From: Closterium sp. NIES-65
Taxonomy: Eukaryota > Streptophyta > Zygnematophyceae > Desmidiales > Closteriaceae
Assembly (NCBI GenBank): GCA_948144175.1
Contig: CANXME010002327.1
Location: forward strand, 2,155,001 to 2,219,000
Direction of reading: 5' to 3'
Length of the DNA stretch: 64,000 bases
This document shows positions 55,895-64,000 of this stretch, piece after piece; the stretch's first letter is position 1, and each line of letters starts with the position of its first letter. The translations under genes and the position numbers were made by a program. The notes beneath the pieces were generated by a model. That model did not search any database and was not told where the DNA came from. It worked only from the letters and a program-made list of their open reading frames with translations.

Positions 55895-58800
55895 TGTGGC
55901 AGATCCAACACTCCCGGCGAATTACAACAGCTACAGAGACATCGTGCGTGCTGCCGAGCGATACGACGCGCTGACTCGAGGTCAACCCGAAACATGACGT
56001 TTCACGCCGAACCGTACATTCGGCACGGAGCGATCGGCACCCCCCACGTTCGCCGAACCGATGGACATCGACAAATACGATGCGAAGCAGCAGCCGACAA
56101 AATGCGAATTTTGCGGCGCAGCAGGGCATCAGTTTTTGTCGTGCTACAAAATGAAGAAAGCACGTGCAGCACTCCGGGACAGAAACAGTGAAGCACCCCC
56201 GAAGTAAAAAAACGGGAATCGCCAGTAGCCGCGGATCGACCTAGCGATCGCGTAAAGATCCGAAAAGCAGAAAAAGGCGACGACGTGGCGACTTCGGAGC
56301 GGGTGAAAAAAGGAGAAAATGATGGCGCGAATTTAAAACGCCACGACCGGCCGGCACCAGGGGAAATTGCCGAGGCGAATAGAGGCTCCGCGAAAAAAGA
56401 CTCTGCACCGGCCGGGAAACTCCAGCCGAACACCCACGAAAGTAAGAATTCGTTAAAAGTATCCTACAAAGATGCTCTAACGAAGAATATTGCTTCTCGT
56501 GGTTTTCAAGCCTTTAAAAAATTCAGGGGAGGTTTAGAGGCCAAGAAAAAGCCTTTAGAGATCATTCAGGTACCAGAGAAGTTGGGCAAAGTACTACGGA
56601 GCGTAGAAAAGGGTCGTACATTCCGTGGAGTTAATATTCTCTCCCCGCAGCACAGTGTTAAGGCTCCCCGTTGCCCACAGGTGAAGCCTACACAGCTGCC
56701 AAGGCTTAGAGGAGACATCCAGGCTAAGGAGAAATTAAACAAGCCTCGGAAAAATCATCCTACCCCCCAGGTGAAGTTGGAAAGCGCTGAGTCGGGTATA
56801 GGAAGAAAGGAAGGTATTAAGTTTGATGTACCCTATGATCCTATTAACGAGACCCTCTTTGGCTACTCAGCGCAGCAGAAACCACTACTCCTCGAGGTGT
56901 TATGCAATGGGCGACGCCTCCAGGCACTGGTGGACAGCGGTGCATCTCACTCGGTGTGTGACCACGGAGCATTGGAGAAAATTGGAGAGAAGGCGGAAGA
57001 GACCCATTTTTCAGCAACCATGGTGGACGGTACGAAGCTTCCTATCCACGGCGAAGCATCACTGCAGCTGCATATAGGTGCGTTGAGGTGGAAGCCGAAG
57101 CTACCAGTCACCAACATCAAAGGATTAGATTTTATCTTGGGGCAAGATTTCCTGAAGCGGTTCGACCCCGAGATCGATTGGGTCAACAGCAAGGTGTGCA
57201 TCTACAACAATGGGAAGCGGATAGCACTGCGAAGCTGGACGGATACAGGGGACGTACCTGAAACGACACTGGCACGATTCGAAAAGACGATGAACGAGAG
57301 TAACACAGGTTACCTAGCACTGGTTATGGCAGCAGCAGAGGAGGAGAAGCCGAGTTCCGAGCTACCTGCAGCAGTGAAGGAGGTCTTGGAGCAGTACAAG
57401 GATATAATGCCCGACGACCTACCTGCAGGCGTACCTCTAGCACGCACCCACAAGCACGAGATTGTGGAGGAACCAGGTGTAAAACCCGTCTCACGTGCAC
57501 CATACCGACTGAGTCCGACCGAGCTGACAGACATGAAGAAACAGATAGAGTATCTACTGGATAGACAGCTGATCCACCCATCCACCTCTCCCTACGGTGC
57601 ACCAGTTCTCTTTACTCCAAAACCAGGCGGCAGTCTACGGATGTGCATCGACTACCGCGCACTGAACAAACAGACAGTAAAAAACAAATCTCCCATACCG
57701 CGCATAGACGACCTACTCGATCAAGTGCGTGGAGCAACAGTCTTCTCAAAGCTGGACCTACGGTCGTGTTACTGGCAGATCAAGATGGCGGACAACTCGA
57801 TCCACAAGACGGCGTTCCGTACCAGATACGGCTCCTACGAATACTTGGTGATGCCGTTCGGACTCTGCAACGCACCAGCAACGTTTCAGGCAGAGATGAA
57901 TCACATCTTACGACCTCTCCTGGACAAGTGCGTGGTGGTGTACCTAGACGACATTCTCATCTACTCCAAGAACATGAAGGAGCACGTGGAGCATCTGCGG
58001 AAGGTGTTTGAGATCCTGCGGGAAAACAAGTTCTACGTGAAGCTGTCGAAGAGCGACTTCGCCCTGAAGAAGGTGCAATTTCTCGGGCACATGGTGAGTG
58101 CCGGGGGCGTACACGTGGACCCACGGAAAATCGAAGCCGTCAAAAAGTGGAAAGTACCGGAGAACGTGAAGGAGTTGTAGCAGTTCCTAGGCTTCGCCAA
58201 CTACTACAACAGGTTCGTGCCGCAGTACGCTAAGACAGCAGCGCCACTGACCGGCCTACTGAAAAAGGATACGCCCTACAAATGGGATACCCCTCATCAG
58301 CAAGTCATGGAGCAGCTACAGTTAGCACTGACTACAGCGCCAGTACTCATCCTACCAGATCCATACAAGGACTACGTGGTGGAAGCGGCCGCTAGTGACC
58401 AAGCAGTCGGAGCAGTACTGATGCAGGATCACGGACGCGGTTTGCAGCCTATCGCCTACCTCAGTAAGAAACTACACGGAGCAGAACTAAACTACCCCAT
58501 TCACGACAAGGAAGCCTTAGCGATAGTCATAGCCTTCAAGGCATGGGGGTGTTACCTAGAGGGAGCCAAGACCACAGTCTATACCGACCACTGCAGTCTC
58601 AAATACCTGAAGTCGCAGCCGACGCTCTCACGACGACAAGTGCGGTGGGTGGACTTCCTGGAAACTCACTTCCACTACGACATCGTCTACAAGCCCGGGC
58701 TACACAACAAAGCAGACGCATTGAGCCGCCCCGAACATGTAGCAGGCATCCAGCTCGACGGGATGAACCCTCTGCTCAAGGGTCTATTCCAACATGGGTA

Positions 58801-60211
58801 CTCCGCGGACGCAGAGATCGCTACAGCACAGGCGAAGAAGCTGTTACGGTGGGAGAAAGACCTAGCGGTAAGGAAGGGTTCAGGAAAGATTTGGGTACCA
58901 AATTACGCCCCGCTACGGCAAATCCTATTGGAGGAGTTTCACGACGTACCTTACGCGGGACATTTCGGGAGCAACAAGACGTTAGCAGGGATAGCGAAGT
59001 ATTACTACTGGCCCGGGATGGCAGCAGACGTGCAGCAGTTCGTCACCTCTTGCGACACGTGCCAACGGATGAAGAGTAGCAAGCAGAAAAAAGCAGGGTT
59101 ACTTCAGCCTCTACCCGTACCGGAGCAGCCATGACAAGTCGTTAGCCTCGACTTCATCACAGGACTTCCTTCGACCTCACGGGGGCACGATTCCATCCTC
59201 GTAGTCATCGATAAGTTCTCCAAAATGGGTCACTTCATACCGACCAACGCCACAACTACAGCTGAAGCAACTGCTCGCCTCTTCTTCGACCGCATCATCA
59301 CCATCCACGGCATCCCCGCTGCACTCATCTCAGACAGAGACCCAAAATTCACGAGTAAGTTCTGGAAGGAGCTCATGGGACTGTTGGGGACAAAGCTTGC
59401 AATGTCTTCAGCATACCACCCCCAGACTAACGGATAGACAGAGCGACTCAATCAGGTGGTTGAACAGTTACTGCGCACAGCATGCAAGGACGACATCAGC
59501 CACTGGGACACACAGTTACCGACCCTAGAGTTCGCTTACAACAACGCATCACATGCGGCCACAGGGAAAACTCCTTTCTTTCTGTGTTACAGACGGGAAC
59601 CACTCACACCACAGCAGCCAACCACACCGGCACACGTCCAAGCCGCACATGACTTCGTCACCACCATGCAGCAGCTATGGGAGAAGACTCAGCGACGACT
59701 CACCACAATGCAGACCTCCCAGAAGCAGTATGCCGATCGTCAGCGACATGATCACTCAGTAGCAGTCGGAGATCAGGTGCTTCTTGACACGCGCAACTTG
59801 AACTTGTCTCACCTCCCATCCAAACTCCGGCCTCGCTTCTGTGGTCCTTTTCTCGTTGAGGCATAGGTGACACCAGATACATTCCGCTTGCGCTTACCTA
59901 CTACTTGGAAGCTTCACAATGCTTTCCATATGCAACTACTGAAACCCTACAAGGACCCCAACAACCAGTTCCAGGGACGGCAACTACCACCACCTCCACC
60001 TGTTCTTGTACAGGATGAACCCGAGTACGAGATCGAGCGGGTTCTCTCTCATCGGCGTCGCGGCGGCAAGATTCTCGAGTTCCTGATACGCTGGAAGGGA
60101 TACGACCCCATTGAGGACAGTTGGGTTGCAGAAGCTGATCTCGGCAACGCACGCCGTGCTCTCAAGGACTATCTTGTCAAGCAGGGTGTATCTCACGCCA
60201 CCCAGCTTTGA
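55895..60211 (+). CDS. gypsy F gag end and pol with chromodomain (fossil)
   Basis: Order: gag end ([20 protein letters not shown]), CCHC knuckle ([14 protein letters not shown] near 56105), retropepsin ([14 protein letters not shown]), reverse transcriptase ([43 protein letters not shown]), RNase H ([19 protein letters not shown]), HHCC zinc finger and integrase core ([45 protein letters not shown]), and a C-terminal chromodomain ([34 protein letters not shown]). Known: chromoviruses use this domain to read histone marks when choosing insertion sites. It is open over most of its length, with a few breaks. Confidence 0.92.
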
Positions 60212-60221
60212 GGGGGGGACG

Positions 60222-60589
60222 TGTGAGAGTACGACGGCTTATGCCAACTATGCTTGCTTGCCTCTACTTTATTATGCTATTTCTAGCATAGGATAATCAC
60301 ATGCATGCATGAATTGCTTGATTTCCTAGGCTAGGTGCTTTCCTATATTTTATTATAGTTATAGCACCGAGCTAGGTTACGTGCACCGAATTCTGGCCTT
60401 TTCGGTTGCCACCGAATTGCCTTCTACCGAATTTGGTAAGGGTCTGTTCGGGACGCTACGCGGCCCACGGAACCTTCGCGTAACACCTGGTTACGGGGCC
60501 TGGTGTCGAGCCTATATATAGCCTCGTGTTGTACCCAGGTGATCATTCAATTACACTCTCTTTTCTGAGCTCGATCCTAGATCCTCACA
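60222..60589 (+). repeat. 3' LTR of gypsy F
   Basis: 368 bp, uninterrupted, TGTGAGAG to CCTCACA, followed by target duplicate CTTAG. Confidence 0.95.
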
Positions 60590-60594
60590 CTTAG

Positions 60595-60915
60595 GCCCCT
60601 TACGGCCTTGTCGTGGCCCCGCTACGGCCCCGCTACGGCCCCGCTACGGCCCTACTACGGCCCCGCCTAGGCCCCGCTACGGCTCCGTCGCCACGTGCGG
60701 CCCTGCCCACCCTTGCGGCCCCGTCGCCCACCGCGGCCCCGTCGCCACCTGCGGCCCCGTCGCCCACTGCGGCCCCGTCGCCACCTGCGGCCCCGCCACC
60801 TGCGGCCTCGTCGCCACCTGAGGCCCCGCCCACCCTAGCGGCCCGCCGCCACCTAAGGCCCCGCCGCCACCTGCGGCCTCGCCACCACCTGCGACCCCGC
60901 TGCCCAGCGCCCGCA
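60595..60915 (+). repeat. GC-rich repeat array in the leader of element E
   Basis: Units such as GCGGCCCCGTCGCCACCT and CTACGGCCCCG. It is continuous with similar sequence at 41540-41665 on the other side of F. Comparable arrays sit at the same place in B, G and H. Confidence 0.88.
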
Positions 60916-61158
60916 GCGCCGAGCAACCAAACCGCCGGCCAGCTAAGCCGCCCGACCGCCCGACCGCCGAGCCGCCCAGCAAACGAGCCGCCCAGCACCC
61001 GAGCCGCCCAGCAGCCGAGCCGCCCGACACCCGAGCCGCCCAGCACCATGCAGCCGAGCCGCCCAGCAGCCGAGCCGCCCTGCAGCCGAACAGCCCGATC
61101 GCCCCACCTGCCTGGTAAGAGCACGGTCTATGCCACCCATTGCCTGCCTACTGCTGTT

Positions 61159-63180
61159 ATGGCTTCCCCTAGCGTTCTCAACTTTGACGCTGAGGGTCGG
61201 GCAGTGGACTTTGAGGTCTGGGTAGATGATCTGCAACTTTTCCTGCAGTGCGATAGGGCAGACGGCCTCTCCCTGTTTGACCTCACTTCTGGTGCCTCCC
61301 CTGCCCCTGCTGCTGATGCTGACGCCACTGTTTGCTCCCAGTGGGCCACACGTGATGCTGCTGCTCGCCTTGCTGTGCGCCGCCACTTACCGACCACTGA
61401 GCGTGCACACTTTAGCCAGTACAAGAGCACTTAGACCTTGTACGACGCTGTAGTTGCACGCTACTCTTCCCCTGCCACTGCTGCACTAAGCCGCCTCATG
61501 CTACCGTACCTCTTCCCTGACCTTGCTGCCTTTCCCACAATCGCTGACCTCATTACGCACCTCCGCACTAGTGACACTCGCTACCGCGCTGCGCTTCCTG
61601 CTGAGTTCTGCGCCAAGAACCTCCTCCCCATGTACATCACCCTCTACTACATAGTCACCCGGCTCCCTGACTCTCTTCGGGTAGTCAGGAACCACTTCCT
61701 CTCTGTTTGCCCCACCACTCTCACAGTTGACCTCCACGAGAAGGCCTTCCTAGCAGCGAAGAAGAGCATAGTCGCTGTAGGAGCCTCTCGTGGTGACCCT
61801 CGCACCCCCGTCTTTGAGGGGTGTTCTCCCTCCCCCCTCTTACCCTCTTTTACCTCTGCTGCTGCGGCCAACCTCGTTGGTTTCGAGTCGGTCGGCGCTG
61901 CGTCTGCCCCGAGCGGGAGACACCGCACCGGCAAGGGCAAGGGGGGCAAGGGCATTGGAGGGGCCGGAGGGGGCGGTGGAGGTGGTGGTGGAGGCGGTGG
62001 AGGGAGTGGGGGTGGTGGTGGGAGTGGTGCCGGGGGTGGCGGCGGCGGCGGCAGCAGTGGAGGCGGCGGGGGCGGTGGAGGTGGCGGAGGGAGCGGAGGC
62101 GGCGGAGGTAGTGGAGGAGGCGGAGGTGGAGGAAGCGGCGGAGGCGGCGGAGGCGGCGGCGGCGGAGGCGCCAAGGTGGAGCGAGTCGCGACTCTGCGCA
62201 CAGGAGTGGCGTCGGTGGTGGTCAACGCTTGCAGCAGCAGCGGAGTGGTGTGACCCTGTCCCCTCAGCAGCTTCTTGAGTGGTAAACTGCATGCCAGCGC
62301 AGTGGGGGTTTTGGTCCCTGCTCTTACGTTCTCCGTACCGACGACCGCACTGGTGAGCAGTGCGGAGGCCCGCACTCCACCCAGCGCTGCTTTGGTCGCC
62401 TGACGCACGCGTGGCGTCGCCAGTTCCCTGAGGCGTCAGAGATCCCTCGCTGGGGAGATCTGGCTAAGGCCGGGGTTGCTATCTTTGATCTTGACTTTGA
62501 TGCTATTCTTGCAGCCATGTATGCTGTTGCTGATAGTGTTGAGGGTGCCTGTTACCTGTGTATACCGCCTGACCCGGGCATTGAGGCTGCTGCGCTAGGT
62601 GCTGGTGAGGCTGCTGCTCTAGGTGCTAGTGCGTCTGCTGCCCCAGGTGCTGGTGCGTCTGCCGCCCCAGGTGCTGGTGAGTCTCCTCTCTCAGGTACTA
62701 CGTCGGCTCAGGCCTTCCACACCTTCACCCTGGACTCGAGTGCGTCCCGCTCCTTCTTTCGAGACCGCACCACTCCTACACCGCTTAATCGGCCAGTTGC
62801 AGTCTCCCTGGCAGACCCTTCTAGGGGTCCTGTCCTTGCTAGCTTCTCCACTATCCTTCCGTGCCCCGCAGCCCCCTCTGGCACCCTGTCTGGTCTCTAC
62901 CTCCCCTCGTTCTCTACGAGCTTGGTGAGTGGAGCGGACCTACAGGATCGAGGGGTTGACGAGTTCACTCCTGCGAGTCAGCGAGTGACCCACTGCACAT
63001 GTGCTCAGACAGGCCGACACTTGGCCACGTTCACCCGTCGGCCAGGGTCGAGCCTGTACACCCTTACTGCTAAGTCTCCTCCTACTGCTGAGTCTGCCCA
63101 GGTAGCTGCGTCGAGTCAGGTGTTTGCTGTGGCGTCCAGGTCTGGTCCTGAGTCAGCCCCCTGCTCGTGTTGTCTGCTCT
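61159..63180 (+). CDS. element E gag and protease region (fossil)
   Basis: Starts at MASPSVLNFDAEGRAVDFE and continues through the copia gag core (HFSQYKST, ALSRLMLPYLFPDLA, YITLYYIVTRLPDSLRVV), a long Gly-rich tract (about 61960-62170), a Cys-containing segment and the retropepsin (HTFTLDSSASRSFFRDRTT). It matches the G polyprotein throughout. Broken in a few places. Confidence 0.85.
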
Positions 63181-64000
63181 CCCACTAGACTCTCCTTTGG
63201 CACCACCGCCTTGGTCACCCCTCCTTGCCTCATCTCCGAGGCATGGCCTCCCGTGTCCTTGTCTCCGGTCTTCCTCAATCTCTCCCTCCCCTTCCTCCCG
63301 GACCTGGCCCTACCTGCGTCCCCTCCGTCGACGGGCGACAGCGCGTCGCTCCTCACTCCTCCGAGTTTCCTCCGACAGAGGCTCCGCTGCAGACTCTACA
63401 CATGGACGTGTGGGTCCCCGCCCGCGTCAGTGGGCAGGGGAGAGAGCGGTACTTTCTGCTAGTCGTTGACGACTACCCGCGTTACACCACAGTCTTCCCC
63501 TTGCGTAGCAAGGGTGACGTCACTGAGGTGTTGATCGACTGGATCCGCGCAGCTCCTCTCCAGCTCAGAGAGAGTTTCGGCTCGGACTTTCCTGTTCTGC
63601 ATTTGCACTCGGACAGAGGCGGGGAGTTCTCCTCTGCACGTCTGGGAGCCTTCTGTCGGGCACAGGGCATCCGCCAGACCTTCACGCTTCCGGCCTCTCC
63701 ATAGCAAAATGGGATTGCTGAGCGCCGCATTGGCATGGTCATGGACGTCGCGCGTACGTCCATGATGCATGCGGCTGCCCCCCATTTTCTGTGGCCGTTT
63801 GCGGTTCAGTACGCCGCACATCAGCTCAACCTTCAGCCCTGGGTCTCCTTGCCAGAGACCTCCCCCGCCTTGCGGTGGACAGGGAAGGTTGGCGATGCGT
63901 CTGCGTTTCGGGTCTGGGGATCTCGGGCGTTTGTCCGCGACTTGTCTGCGGACAAGTTGTCCCCCCGTGCTGTTCCTTGTGTCTTCCTTGGCTTCCCCCC
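63181..64000 (+). CDS. element E integrase region, cut by the window end (fossil)
   Basis: Pre-integrase segment (LWHHRLGHPSLPHLRGMASR), integrase core (HMDVWVPARVSGQGRERYF, VVDDYPRYTTVFPLRSKG, LHLHSDRGGEFSS, GIAERRIGMVMDVARTSM) and the start of the linker. RT lies beyond the window. Confidence 0.85.

Larger units (their letters stand above)
51955..55900 (-). mobile_element. antisense copia segment J without LTRs inside gypsy F gag, host to I
   Basis: Minus-strand copia coding pieces in normal order: CCHC knuckle ([14 protein letters not shown] near 55900), protease, pre-integrase, integrase (VVHIDLCGPFRVAAKDGSLY, MLRSDRGREFLGK, TPQQNGMAEREMRTVVEPVR), linker and the start of RT (WVLTTKYHINDTFEREKARL, VVKGFTQVYGADYD). 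The RT reading goes on to the left of inserted element I (TFAPVG) and ends at about 51955. F gag is continuous on either side. No LTR, primer site or polypurine tract was found at either border. Broken in several places. It is a different copia lineage from G. Confidence 0.75.
41666..60589 (+). mobile_element. Ty3/gypsy chromodomain element F, host to G, H, J and I
   Basis: LTRs of 368 bp: the 5' copy is 41666-41907 plus 49238-49363 (split by G) and the 3' copy is 60222-60589. They differ at about 8 positions (about 2%). Target duplication CTTAG. Primer site TTGGTAATCAGAGCC at 49365, polypurine tract TTTGAGGGGGGGACG before the 3' LTR. Gag begins at 49440, is interrupted by H and by J (with I inside), and resumes near 55895. 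Protease, RT, RNase H, integrase and a chromodomain follow to 60211. The coding part is nearly open, with a few breaks. Relatively young, but older than its four passengers. Confidence 0.95.
41323..64000 (+). mobile_element. Ty1/copia element E, split by gypsy F and running past the window end
   Basis: 5' LTR 41323-41449 (127 bp), primer site TGGTATTGAGCAGG at 41450-41463, and a GC-rich leader to 41665. Then gypsy F with its target duplication CTTAG (41661-41665 and 60590-60594), after which the leader, gag and pol resume (60595-64000). The far LTR lies beyond the window. It is of the same family as G and D. The coding region has a few breaks. It is older than F. Confidence 0.92.

Overview
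The window is eukaryotic, intron-rich and heavily invaded by retroelements. The plant-type receptor kinase (LRR ectodomain, one membrane segment, RLK/Pelle-like kinase), the LRRs encoded by 72-nt exons and the chromodomain Ty3/gypsy element point to a streptophyte: a charophyte or zygnematophyte alga, or an early land plant. The species cannot be fixed from sequence alone; a Closterium-like alga is only a guess. I saw no rRNA, tRNA or CRISPR array.

Layout. 0-3.3 kb: a multi-exon hAT-transposase-like gene on the minus strand, with a zinc-finger N-terminus and a polyglutamate tail. 3.96-11.29 kb: a Ty1/copia element (A, minus) split by a young non-autonomous LTR element (B). 12.4-32.6 kb: one very large LRR receptor-like kinase gene on the minus strand. 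Exon by exon I read a signal peptide, then four consecutive ectodomain modules, each made of an LRR N-terminal cap, 7-8 LRRs of 24 residues and a Cys-rich block. These are followed by a single transmembrane exon and one complete kinase. Intron phases agree across module boundaries: phase 2 between LRR exons and phase 1 at module edges. My hand-built model has 47 exons and about 1,664 codons. The two central modules are a near-identical 3.94-kb tandem duplication.

33-64 kb: a nest of retroelements. A gypsy gag fragment (K) is followed by two copia fragments in opposite orientation (C minus, D plus) and a non-autonomous element (L). From 41.3 kb to the window end lies a copia element (E) interrupted by a chromodomain gypsy element (F, 41666-60589, target duplication CTTAG). 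F is itself interrupted in its 5' LTR by a nearly whole young copia (G, duplication CGCGG). In its gag region F also carries a non-autonomous element (H, duplication TAGTG) and an antisense copia segment without LTRs (J), and J carries a further non-autonomous element (I, duplication GTCAT). B, H, I and L share polypurine-tract and LTR-start sequences with the larger copia family and carry GC-rich repeat arrays just inside the primer-binding site, so they look like passengers of that family.

The most interesting item is the receptor kinase. Its exons form interchangeable cassettes: any Cys-rich exon could splice in frame to the next LRR cap exon or to the membrane exon. The locus could therefore encode one very long receptor or several receptors of different length.
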